This document shows, one piece after another, positions 55,364 to 63,617 of a DNA stretch of 64,000 nucleotides. Position 1 is the stretch's first letter. Each line of letters starts with the position of its first letter. A program made the position numbers and the translations under genes. The notes under the pieces are model-generated. The model worked only from the letters and a program-made list of their open reading frames with translations. It had not been told where the DNA came from and did not search any database. This DNA is from Hoylesella timonensis 4401737 = DSM 22865 = JCM 15640 (lineage in GTDB: Bacteria > Bacteroidota > Bacteroidia > Bacteroidales > Bacteroidaceae): assembly GCF_000455445.1 (NCBI RefSeq), contig NZ_HG417090.1, forward strand, positions 388,205 through 452,204. The letters run 5' to 3'.

Positions 55364-55371
55364 TAAATTTG
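55364..55371 (+). promoter_or_regulatory. -7 box TAAATTTG for the PPi-phosphofructokinase gene
   Basis: Followed by CATTCAG, 54 nt before the ATG at 55426. Confidence 0.6.
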
Positions 55372-55425
55372 CATTCAGTAAAAAGATTTACAATACGTAT
55401 TATTCATACATAACAAAAAGGTAAA

Positions 55426-57066
55426 ATGAAAACAAGTGCATTACAAGTTGAAAGAGCTGCTTATCAGCCTAAGTTGCCAAAGGCTCTCCAAGGAGCTGTA
55501 AAGGTTCAGGAAGGCGCACCAACTCAAAGTGTTGATGATCAAGAGGAAATTCAGAAACTGTTTCCACATACATACGGAATGCCTCTCGTTGAGTTCGTTC
55601 CCGGTGAACATACTGAAAGCAAGCGACTCAATGTAGGTGTGATATTGAGTGGGGGACAAGCTCCCGGTGGTCACAATGTCATTAGTGGTCTGTTTGATGC
55701 AGTGAAGAAACTCAATCCAGAAAACCAGTTATATGGTTTCTTAATGGGTCCTGGTGGCTTGGTTGAACATCACTATGTAGAAATCACAAAAGATTTCTTA
55801 GACCCTTATCGTAACACTGGTGGATTCGACATGATTGGTTCGGGACGTACCAAGTTGGAAAAAGAGGAGCAATTTGAAAAAGGTTTGGAAATTCTAAAGG
55901 AGTTAGACATCAAAGCTTTAGTGATTATTGGTGGTGACGATTCTAATACCAATGCCTGCGTACTTGCAGAATATTATGCTGCTAAAGAATACGGCATTCA
56001 GGTAATTGGCTGCCCAAAGACCATTGATGGTGACTTGAAGAATGAACAAATTGAGACCTCATTTGGTTTTGATACCGCAACAAAGACGTATGCTGAGCTC
56101 ATCGGTAACATTGAGCGCGATTGCAATTCGGCACGCAAATATTGGCATTTCATCAAGGTGATGGGACGTTCAGCATCGCATATTGCTTTGGAATGTGCCT
56201 TGCAGACACAACCCAACATTTGCTTGATTTCTGAAGAAATCCAAGAGAAGGATCAAACTCTTAATGAGATTGTGGAAAATATAGCTTCTGTTGTGGCTCA
56301 TCGTGCACACGAAGGAAATAATTTCGGAGTGGTTGTAATTCCTGAAGGACTTATCGAGTTTATCCCTGCCATTGGACGATTGATAGGAGAACTCAACGAT
56401 TTGTTAGCTGCACATGGTGCTGATTACAAGGATTTGGATAAGGATGCTCAGCGCAAATACATCTTAGAACATCTGTCAGAGGCTAACCGTTCTACCTTTG
56501 AAACGCTGCCTGAAGATGTTGCACGTCAGTTGAGTCTCGACCGTGACCCACATGGAAATGTCCAAGTGTCACTCATTGAAACAGAGAAATTGTTGTCGAG
56601 CATGGTTGCTGCAAAGTTGGAGCAGTGGAAAAAAGAGAAAAAGTACGACGGAAAGTTCTCCCCATTGCATCATTTCTTTGGTTATGAAGGTCGTTGTGCA
56701 GCGCCATCTAACTTCGATGCTGACTATTGCTATGCGTTGGGAACAAGTGCTGTCCAGTTGATTGCCAACGGAAAGACAGGCTATATGGCAATTGTGAAGA
56801 ACACTACCAGTTGCACAGATGAATGGAAAGCTGGAGGTGTGCCTATCACTATGATGATGAATATGGAGCGTCGCAATGGTGAAATGAAACCTGTGATACG
56901 TAAAGCATTGGTTGATTTGAACGGTAAACCTTTCAAAACGCTTGTAGAACATCGTGAAGAGTGGGCTAAGAAAACTTGTTATATTTATCCTGGTCCTATT
57001 CAGTACTGGGGACCCAGCAAGGTTTGCGACCAGACAACAAAGACTTTGAGCTTAGAACGAGAATAA
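55426..57066 (+). CDS. pfp: PPi-dependent 6-phosphofructokinase
   Basis: Reversibly phosphorylates fructose-6-phosphate using pyrophosphate. It has 546 aa, the length of the long PFP clade. IIGGDDSNTNACVL (about 166-179) has the Asp that marks PPi rather than ATP use. GCPKTIDGDLKN (about 191-202) is the catalytic region and KVMGRSASHIALECALQTQPN the substrate loop. GYEGRCAAPSNFD follows near 420. Together with gapA it gives two glycolytic genes in the window. Confidence 0.95.
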   Translation: MKTSALQVERAAYQPKLPKALQGAVKVQEGAPTQSVDDQEEIQKLFPHTYGMPLVEFVPGEHTESKRLNVGVILSGGQAPGGHNVISGLFDAVKKLNPENQLYGFLMGPGGLVEHHYVEITKDFLDPYRNTGGFDMIGSGRTKLEKEEQFEKGLEILKELDIKALVIIGGDDSNTNACVLAEYYAAKEYGIQVIGCPKTIDGDLKNEQIETSFGFDTATKTYAELIGNIERDCNSARKYWHFIKVMGRSASHIALECALQTQPNICLISEEIQEKDQTLNEIVENIASVVAHRAHEGNNFGVVVIPEGLIEFIPAIGRLIGELNDLLAAHGADYKDLDKDAQRKYILEHLSEANRSTFETLPEDVARQLSLDRDPHGNVQVSLIETEKLLSSMVAAKLEQWKKEKKYDGKFSPLHHFFGYEGRCAAPSNFDADYCYALGTSAVQLIANGKTGYMAIVKNTTSCTDEWKAGGVPITMMMNMERRNGEMKPVIRKALVDLNGKPFKTLVEHREEWAKKTCYIYPGPIQYWGPSKVCDQTTKTLSLERE

Positions 57067-57375
57067 TTGCTGTGCACCTGTTTCAGGTTGGCAACCATAG
57101 ATCGTTGTGTTACTTCGATCGAAGTTTGCCGTAAATTGCATACAACGCTTTCCCTCAATCGGTTTCTTGTACATCTGTTTGTTGGGAGTAAATGCAACAT
57201 TGACAGTTCATGTTTCCTTGCAGGCGTGGCGAACGGTTCATGTAGTGATGCAATTTTCATTGAAACAGTGAGCGTACCTATTATTCGTTTAGAATAGATA
57301 CCCACAAATAGAATCTGCTTTTGTAGTACAATAAGGCATTGCAAAGCAGATTCTTTTTTTGAATTACTAAATTTA
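57067..57375. other. Gap between pfp and the GH25 lysozyme gene
   Basis: A 309-bp gap with no convincing ORF and no -7 box. Its only clear element is the terminator at 57310-57360, only 15 nt before the GH25 start, so either pfp has an unusually long 3' UTR or the region holds an RNA. Confidence 0.5.
57310..57360 (+). terminator. Terminator immediately upstream of the GH25 gene
   Basis: Perfect 12-bp stem AGAATCTGCTTT / AAAGCAGATTCT with a 21-nt loop and a 7-T run. Confidence 0.88.
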
Positions 57376-58203
57376 ATGACTCCTAATAAAACAAGAAAGC
57401 GTCGCCGTACATCTAAGAATCGACTGTTTCGTCGATATCCGAGGTGGGTTATATGGGTGGGAGGTATGTTCTTTGCCTTCTTCTATATGTGGTTTTTTTA
57501 TGAGTTTTTTGTCAGTCCTACAGGTTTCAGATGGCGCGCTCTCTTCGGTGATCCCGATTATCCGGAAGGTTATGAGATACATGGCATAGATATTTCCCAT
57601 TATCAGGGAGAAATTGATTGGCATCTTTTGAAGCATGCCATGATTAAAGGGTGTCCATTACGCTTTGTGATGATCAAGGCAACAGAAGGCGCTAATCGCC
57701 TTGATGACAATTTTAACGACAATTTCTACAATGCTCGTAAGCATGGACTTTTACGAGGAGTGTATCATTTTTGGAGCAACAAATCGTCTGCACGTGAACA
57801 AGCTTATTATTTTCTGAAACAAGTTCATCTTGAGGATGGCGACTTACCACCAGTGTTAGATGTCGAACACAAGCCTAAGGACAAGTCCGTTGAAGAATTT
57901 CAGCGTGACGTTTTGACTTGGCTTCACATTGTGGAAGACAAGTATCATGTGAAGCCTATCATTTACACCTATTATAAATTTAAGGATGCGTATTTAAGTG
58001 CGCCCGTCTTTGATGATTATCCTTATTGGATAGCCCATTATTACGTGGAGAAAGTAGAGTATAAAGGGGCATGGAAGTTTTGGCAACACACGGATGCAGG
58101 ACGGTTGCCTGGCATCAAGGGTTATATTGATTTCAATATTTACAATGGGTCTTATTACGACTTGAAAAAGATGACGATTGGTCAGCAAAAGGATATGTGG
58201 TAA
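57376..58203 (+). CDS. GH25-family lysozyme, membrane-anchored
   Basis: A 275-aa protein. The N-terminus is very basic (RKRRRTSKNRLFRRYPR), then one membrane span (about 24-45). The GH25 muramidase domain runs about 65-270: GIDISHYQGEIDW with Asp72, LDVEHKP with Asp162/Glu164 (catalytic pair), and YIDFNIYNG near the end. It cleaves peptidoglycan between MurNAc and GlcNAc; the anchor would place it on the periplasmic face. No clear promoter of its own; a terminator ends just before it. Confidence 0.9.
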   Translation: MTPNKTRKRRRTSKNRLFRRYPRWVIWVGGMFFAFFYMWFFYEFFVSPTGFRWRALFGDPDYPEGYEIHGIDISHYQGEIDWHLLKHAMIKGCPLRFVMIKATEGANRLDDNFNDNFYNARKHGLLRGVYHFWSNKSSAREQAYYFLKQVHLEDGDLPPVLDVEHKPKDKSVEEFQRDVLTWLHIVEDKYHVKPIIYTYYKFKDAYLSAPVFDDYPYWIAHYYVEKVEYKGAWKFWQHTDAGRLPGIKGYIDFNIYNGSYYDLKKMTIGQQKDMW

Positions 58204-58417
58204 GGCAATCTGCAGCTCATGACAAGAGAAATTGCACCCCACATTCCAGTCATATTTTTGCTTTGGAATACCCGAAGTGAACCTTGCGCATGAGGAGAGG
58301 TATGAGTCAATGCGCTTCACGCAATGGGGTAATCGCATTCACGCAATGACTTCATCTCCGTATTGAATAATCAATGTTTTTATAAACGATAGACAACTGA
58401 CAGTCAGCTTATTAAGG

Positions 58418-59284
58418 TTACTTCTCTTTAGTAAACATTAGGCAGCACCAATCGTCTTCATTTTTCCTACTACGTTCTACCAATCTCAACTGTGTAGCTT
58501 TCTCTATGAGCAGATTTGTGTCCGATTCATAAAAGCCACTGAGTAGAAGTATTGCCCCTGGAGACATTAATTCAACAAACGAAGTCATGTCTTGAAGCAA
58601 GATGTTTCGGTTAATATTCGCTAACACAACATCAAACAAGCCAGACACATGCGATAAAACTTGAGCATTGCCATGAAACACTTCAAGGTTGGTAACGTTG
58701 TTCATGGTAGCGTTGTGCAGGGTGTTGTTCACGCTCCACTCGTCGATGTCGTACCCTATCACTTTGCTTGCCCCTAATTTACTGGCAGCAATGCTCAATA
58801 TCCCCGTACCACATCCACAGTCCAAGACACGTTTTTCCGACAATCTTAGCTTGAGTAACATGGAAATCATCATGCGCGTAGTCTGGTGATTACCTGTGCC
58901 AAAGGCTTGTCGGGCTTCTATTCCGATATAAATTTTGTGGTCCGTTGCTGGCACAAATGCTGATTTGGCATCATAAATAATGAGCTGTTCGTCAATGTCA
59001 ATGGGTGCGAAACCTGCATTCTCCCAAACCTCATTCCAATTTTTGTCTTCCATATCTTCAAGGTGATAGGTAAGATCAATCTCTTGTATAGGTATGTTTT
59101 TGAGCACCTCTTTTAAGCACTGTTCATCGAAGTTCTCGGAAGGAATGTACGCCTTCAAGCCCTGTTGTGTTTCTTCAAACGATTCAAATCCTACTTCGCC
59201 CAAGGCATCAGCTAAAAGGTCCTTTGCTGTTTGTACCAGTGCAGGCTGACCTGAAATGGTACAGTTGGCTATCTTATAATTCAT
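58418..59284 (-). CDS. prmA: Ribosomal protein L11 methyltransferase
   Basis: Methylates L11 using SAM. It has 288 aa. The N-terminal substrate domain (about 1-95) includes SFEETQQGLKAYIPSE. FGTGNHQTTRMM (about 129-140) is the PrmA hallmark, followed by the SAM loop LDCGCGTGILSIAASKLGA (about 155-173) and DVVLANINRNILL (NPP-like motif as N-I-N). Single gene, minus strand, -7 box 22 nt upstream. Confidence 0.94.
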   Translation of the reverse strand: MNYKIANCTISGQPALVQTAKDLLADALGEVGFESFEETQQGLKAYIPSENFDEQCLKEVLKNIPIQEIDLTYHLEDMEDKNWNEVWENAGFAPIDIDEQLIIYDAKSAFVPATDHKIYIGIEARQAFGTGNHQTTRMMISMLLKLRLSEKRVLDCGCGTGILSIAASKLGASKVIGYDIDEWSVNNTLHNATMNNVTNLEVFHGNAQVLSHVSGLFDVVLANINRNILLQDMTSFVELMSPGAILLLSGFYESDTNLLIEKATQLRLVERSRKNEDDWCCLMFTKEK

Positions 59285-59306
59285 CTTGTTAAGTTAAAAT
59301 ATTTCA

Positions 59307-59363
59307 CAAAGGTATAAAAAATAGGGAAAACCTCCCTATAGTTAGGGAAATTCCTTATATTTG
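59307..59363. promoter_or_regulatory. Divergent prmA / Tyr-rich-protein promoters with repeats between
   Basis: Minus-strand TACCTTTG (59307-59314) for prmA and plus-strand TATATTTG (59356-59363) for the gene at 59421. Between them lie two direct AGGGAAA copies (59323-59329, 59344-59350) 21 bp apart and a CCCTA/TAGGG palindrome (59334-59338 / 59343-59347), an operator-like layout. Confidence 0.5.
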
Positions 59364-59420
59364 CAATAATTAATTGTTTACATTTGCCATAGAAATAATG
59401 TATAAGAAAGGGAGTGAAAG

Positions 59421-60392
59421 ATGAAAAAGATAGCTTTGTTAGCCCTGCTCATAGGAACGATGCCATTAGGTATGCAGGCACAAGACGATATGTATCTAAT
59501 ACCGTCTAAATCTAAAAAGGTCGCTAACTCCTCTGTTGTTGCCAAGGACAGCAAGGTAACATATAGCGGTAGTGATCGAGATGTCGATGAGTATAATCGT
59601 CATGGTAAGTTTTGGAGTCATTATCAAAAGATTGGTTCTGATGATCGTGGCAATGATATTATAGAATTTCAAAAGGGTAGAGGCATCTATCCCGATTCTA
59701 CCTATATCGATACCACCTTTGTAGGTCAGTATTACGACACCATGATTGATGATGACGATTATCGCTATACCCAACGTATGAGCCGCTGGGATGGATATTA
59801 TGACCCTTGGTTCTATACGAGCCGACGCTGGCGCAGTTATCCATATTGGCGTGCAGGGTGGGGCTGGTATGACCCTTGGTACTATGGTTATGCAGGCTAT
59901 TACGACCCATGGTATGACCCATGGTATGCTGGTTACGGCTATCCTTATGCGTATGGCTACTATGGATATGGCTGGGGAAGTCCGTACTATTATAGCAGAT
60001 ACTACGGTTGGGCAGGCTATCCTGTGCGGTATGTTTATAGAACAGGTCACACGGGTACGTTGACTTACTATGATCGCTCCAACTTTCGCCCGTATTATGG
60101 ACGTGTTTATGACTCGCCAAATCGCAACCGTCGCTATGGTAGAGATGTACGAAGATATGACAATCGGTATAATTCTTCAGGCAACACGGTAACCTTTGGC
60201 TCTCGTAGACCAAGTCCAAGATATGACTCTCCTACCAATTCAGGCAGACGAAACACAACGCCTACCTTCCAAGGTCCAACAAGAACGCCAAGCGGTTCGT
60301 TTGGTAGTGGCTCGTTTGGAGGCAGTACTCCCCCTCGTGGCTCTTCTGGTGGATTCCATGGAGGTGGTAGCTTTGGCGGCGGACGTCGATAA
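59421..60392 (+). CDS. Exported Tyr/Gly/Trp-rich low-complexity protein
   Basis: A 323-aa protein with a signal peptide (MKKIALLALLIGTMPLGMQA). A normal N-terminal part (about 21-115) is followed by a strongly Tyr/Gly/Trp/Pro/Asp-rich tract (about 118-205) of YYDPWY and YGYG units, then an Arg/Tyr/Asn stretch and a Gly/Ser/Phe tail (GSFGSGSFGG, GGGSFGGGRR). It is probably surface or periplasmic, perhaps matrix- or aggregate-forming; function unknown. A FadL-like porin gene follows 48 nt later, probably cotranscribed. Confidence 0.8.
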   Translation: MKKIALLALLIGTMPLGMQAQDDMYLIPSKSKKVANSSVVAKDSKVTYSGSDRDVDEYNRHGKFWSHYQKIGSDDRGNDIIEFQKGRGIYPDSTYIDTTFVGQYYDTMIDDDDYRYTQRMSRWDGYYDPWFYTSRRWRSYPYWRAGWGWYDPWYYGYAGYYDPWYDPWYAGYGYPYAYGYYGYGWGSPYYYSRYYGWAGYPVRYVYRTGHTGTLTYYDRSNFRPYYGRVYDSPNRNRRYGRDVRRYDNRYNSSGNTVTFGSRRPSPRYDSPTNSGRRNTTPTFQGPTRTPSGSFGSGSFGGSTPPRGSSGGFHGGGSFGGGRR

Positions 60393-60440
60393 TGTAAGAG
60401 AGATAAAATAGATGATATGCGTATTTATAATAGGATAGAG

Positions 60441-62093
60441 ATGAAAAATAAATATATACTGTCTGCGCTATTGTTGTTGGGAACAGCGACAATAGGTGCG
60501 CAAGAGACTTATGAGAATACAAAATTGATAGACAACGACCTTAATGGTACTGCACGTTATGTAGGTATGGGCGGGGCGTTAGATGCTTTGGGAGCCGACA
60601 TTTCGGTGATAGGTTCTAATCCCGCAGGTTTGGGATTGATGACTAAATCACGTGCAGAGGTGTCGTTTGGCTTCGTGTCGCAACCGGGTGTCTCTGCTTT
60701 TCAACAAGGTAATCCTACGAATGCAAGCTTTGATCAGGTGGGATTTGTTTATGTGATGCGTAATCCAAGAGGCGATAATAGCGGACTAAATTTTGCAGTG
60801 AACTATCACAAAAGCCGAAATTTTGATTACATTTTATCTGCTGTTGGTGACTTAAAGAATGCTTCACAAAACACGCTGTCGTTCTTAAAAGCTATTTATG
60901 GACGCAGAGCAGAAGACGGTACATCTAACTTTTATTTGGAAACAACGAAGAATGGGATGATTCGCGGTACTCATCCTTTCACCTCGCAATTGGACAATCT
61001 GTACTATAACAACCTAATGGTGGATCATAACAACGCTGTATCTTATAGTACAGCCACAGGCTATGATATGCAACGAGCGCATACAGGCTACATCGGTACT
61101 TACGATGTAAGTGTGAGTGGAGCCATTAGTCCCCGTTTCTATTTGGGTGGAACCATTGGTTTTCATGATGTACATTATACAGGAACTGGCGAGTATGTCG
61201 AGGATTTGGTGGATATATCCAACAAACCACTGACTGCCTTGATGGTTCATGACGAAAAAACCATTACAGGTTTGGGGGGAGATTTCAAATTAGGTGCTAT
61301 CTTCTTGCCTATTGAGAATAGTCCTTTCCGTATTGGTTTGTCTGTGGCTTCTCCTACATTGTATAGGTTGACTATCAACACGAGAGCTTATATAAGGCAC
61401 AATCTTAGAGCTTCACAATCTATGCAGCATGGTTATTCCGGTGGAACAACGAACGAATCTTATAGCTTTAAGATTGATACACCATGGAACTTCGGTATCA
61501 GTCTTGGTCATACAGTTGGTAATTATTTGGCTTTGGGGGCAAGTTATAATTATGCCGATTATGGAAGTATGAATACACGTGTTAACGAAGGCGGTGGGTA
61601 CGACTGGTACACGGATTCCTATTATGAAAACAGTAGTGACGATACTAACATGAATGAGCATACGAAGCAGACGTTAAAGGGTGTCTCTACAATAAAATTA
61701 GGTGCTGAATTTAGACCTGTCACTAATCTGGCCTTGCGCGCAGGATATAATTATATATCACCCATGTATCAAACAAATGCTTACAAGGATGGCACTATTG
61801 ATTCCTATGGTTCTAATTATAGCACAGCTACAGATTACGTGAACTGGGATTCGACCAACCGTTTTACGTTGGGTGTTGGCTATCAAATGAAGAATTTTAA
61901 TATTGATTTGGCATACCAGTATAGTGAGCAAAATGGGGACTTCCATCCTTTCATGGATACTTATGGAGACTATTATTATATAAATACGGCAACGAAATCG
62001 TTGCAAATGGATAAAATTGACAACTATGCAAATCCTGTAAAGGTCAGCAACAAGCGTCACCAGCTGCTGCTCACCTTAGGTTATCGCTTTTAG
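60441..62093 (+). CDS. FadL/OmpP1-like outer-membrane transport protein
   Basis: A 550-aa protein from the ATG at 60441, which follows AGGATAGAG and opens with a signal peptide (MKNKYILSALLLLGTATIGA). A conserved N-terminal segment RYVGMGGALDALGADISVIGSNPAGLGL (about 37-64) is typical of the FadL plug region. Many amphipathic strands follow. The last strand is HQLLLTLGYRF, ending in the usual aromatic C-terminus. It probably takes up hydrophobic compounds. A terminator follows. Confidence 0.87.
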   Translation: MKNKYILSALLLLGTATIGAQETYENTKLIDNDLNGTARYVGMGGALDALGADISVIGSNPAGLGLMTKSRAEVSFGFVSQPGVSAFQQGNPTNASFDQVGFVYVMRNPRGDNSGLNFAVNYHKSRNFDYILSAVGDLKNASQNTLSFLKAIYGRRAEDGTSNFYLETTKNGMIRGTHPFTSQLDNLYYNNLMVDHNNAVSYSTATGYDMQRAHTGYIGTYDVSVSGAISPRFYLGGTIGFHDVHYTGTGEYVEDLVDISNKPLTALMVHDEKTITGLGGDFKLGAIFLPIENSPFRIGLSVASPTLYRLTINTRAYIRHNLRASQSMQHGYSGGTTNESYSFKIDTPWNFGISLGHTVGNYLALGASYNYADYGSMNTRVNEGGGYDWYTDSYYENSSDDTNMNEHTKQTLKGVSTIKLGAEFRPVTNLALRAGYNYISPMYQTNAYKDGTIDSYGSNYSTATDYVNWDSTNRFTLGVGYQMKNFNIDLAYQYSEQNGDFHPFMDTYGDYYYINTATKSLQMDKIDNYANPVKVSNKRHQLLLTLGYRF

Positions 62094-62130
62094 AATAGTT
62101 GTCGCATCAATAGTTACGAACCCAGAAAGA

Positions 62131-62165
62131 GAAGTTTATCACACAGTTTGATAAGCTTCTTTTTT
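62131..62165 (+). terminator. Intrinsic terminator of the porin unit
   Basis: An 11-bp stem GAAGTTTATCA / TGATAAGCTTC (one wobble) with a 7-nt loop and six T. Confidence 0.85.
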
Positions 62166-62327
62166 GCGTAATAACCAGTGAGAAGATTTTTCTCTTCTAT
62201 TCATCTTATAGTTTTTTGAACGGACGAACGAGTCGGGCATCCCAACTAAAGCATGACAACGACTCCCCAACTTAGTTTGGAATGAAGTACAACTTGAATA
62301 AAACGAAAGCACTTTCCAAACATGTTT

Positions 62328-62714
62328 TTTGTCCTGAACTTTTACCAAAAAACGACCATTGAAAATTTCCAAAATAGAAAAAAACGATAGGCAAACGCCC
62401 AACAAAAATGGGCTGATTTTAACAAATAAAACGTCATTTGGCGTTAGAACATTGAATTATCACGCTTGGAAACATGTATTAGAGGTGTTATTCGCATGCT
62501 TCAGCGGCATTAAAGCATGCAAATTGCGAGCTTATCTCAATGCTTTAACCGCCAAGAAAGGGTAAAAAATGGAAAGAAAAGAGGGTGTTTTATCGTAATA
62601 TCCTTAATATCAACACGTTATAAACATTGCTCATTTTCAGCGTATTTGCGACCAACAATGACGTTGGTTGTAAATACGCGAGTTATGAGAGGCACTTTGT
62701 AAAGAAAATTCAGT
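62328..62714 (-). repeat. Intergenic repeat family, copy D (387 bp, reversed)
   Basis: Reverse-oriented copy; the plus strand begins TTTGTCCTGAAC and ends CTTTGTAAAGAAAATTCAG. Hairpin 2 arms are 62494-62503 and 62511-62520. Hairpin 1 is extended to an 8-bp outer arm (62640-62647 / 62672-62679) plus the 6-bp inner arm (62651-62656 / 62663-62668). It lies between two plus-strand genes. The spans 62166-62327 and 62715-62839 hold nothing else recognisable. Confidence 0.92.
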
Positions 62715-62839
62715 AATTATTATCCACTACTACAACGCACCAACCTTATTACATAAGTCATTATTTTGTGTTTTCTTATCGTAAAAATAGCATTCTTCAA
62801 TGAAAGAATTGGAACTTTTTTTGTAGAACGATTGTTTAT

Positions 62840-63034
62840 AGGCTGGTTCTATAAATTACCGCCGCACATAGTCATCAAATGTTTATGAAATACGTTTTGT
62901 TATCTTTTGGCTTCTTTTTAGTTCAAAATGTAAGTTAGTTCAGTCGTGTAGCTCGCTACACTCCTTCACTCTCTTGCATTTTGACCTCAAAAATAAGCTC
63001 AAAATCTAACAAAGCTAATTTATAGAACCAGCCT
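62840..63034. mobile_element. MITE-like fold-back element with 19-bp inverted ends
   Basis: Perfect 19-bp terminal inverted repeats: AGGCTGGTTCTATAAATTA (62840-62858) and its complement (63016-63034). TTAT flanks both sides (62836-62839 and 63035-63038), a possible target duplication. The interior is a long imperfect palindrome, with GTGTAGC-TC-GCTACAC (62946-62961) at the fold and matching TTTTGTTA / CTTTGTTA and TCAAAATG stretches. It has no coding capacity. It sits just upstream of the AlaX gene. Confidence 0.7.
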
Positions 63035-63063
63035 TTATATTTTGCCAAGTTAGATATTATGTG

Positions 63064-63071
63064 TAACTTTG
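63064..63071 (+). promoter_or_regulatory. -7 box TAACTTTG for the AlaX gene
   Basis: Lies 25 nt before the TTG start at 63097 and 29 bp after the fold-back element. Confidence 0.6.
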
Positions 63072-63096
63072 TCTACAACATTAAATCACGATTATT

Positions 63097-63546
63097 TTGT
63101 TAGAAAGAGAAGTATCTTTTCCACCTGCTCATACGGCTGAGCATCTACTCAACCAACTCATGACGCGCAAGTTTGGATGTAAACGTTCAGACAATGCCCA
63201 TATTGAGCGAAAGAAAAGCAAGATGACTTTTCGGTTGGAGAGCAAACCTGACAGACATGCCGAAAAGGAGATAGAAACTCGTATGAATGAGTTGATACAG
63301 CAAGACTTGCCCATCACCTTTGAAGAGGTGGACAGACAACATCTTCCTGAAGATGTCAGTTTAGACCGTTTGCCTGCCAATGCGCCCGATTTGATTAGGA
63401 TTTGCCGAATCGGAGATTATGATATTTGTCCCTGCATAGGCAAACATGTTCGTTCCACCCGTCAAATTGGCAAATTTGAGTTGTTGGGAACCAATTGGGA
63501 TGAACATCAAAAAACGTACAGAATACGCTTTAAGGTTATTCCCTAA
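63097..63546 (+). CDS. AlaX-type alanyl-tRNA editing protein
   Basis: A 149-aa stand-alone editing domain that deacylates mischarged tRNA-Ala (Ser or Gly). The zinc motifs are complete: HTAEH (His12, His16) and CIGKH (Cys113, His117). The short length places it with minimal AlaX forms. The start is a TTG (MLEREVSFPPAHTAEH); no in-frame ATG precedes the first zinc motif within the transcript. Single gene, followed by an EamA transporter gene on the same strand. Confidence 0.88.
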   Translation: MLEREVSFPPAHTAEHLLNQLMTRKFGCKRSDNAHIERKKSKMTFRLESKPDRHAEKEIETRMNELIQQDLPITFEEVDRQHLPEDVSLDRLPANAPDLIRICRIGDYDICPCIGKHVRSTRQIGKFELLGTNWDEHQKTYRIRFKVIP

Positions 63547-63617
63547 AACTTACTTTTTTATATGTATAGAACCCTTCGCTTTATCGTATAGGGGTTCATT
63601 ATCTTAATCGACTGTAG

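Noticed and set aside
57067..57297. 76-aa ORF after pfp
   Set aside because: TTG/ATG choice and composition look random, and it starts directly at the pfp stop without a ribosome-binding site.
59496..60050. 184-aa minus-strand ORF opposite the Tyr-rich protein
   Set aside because: It is the Ile/Thr/Val-rich shadow of the repetitive plus-strand codons, with no start signal or promoter.
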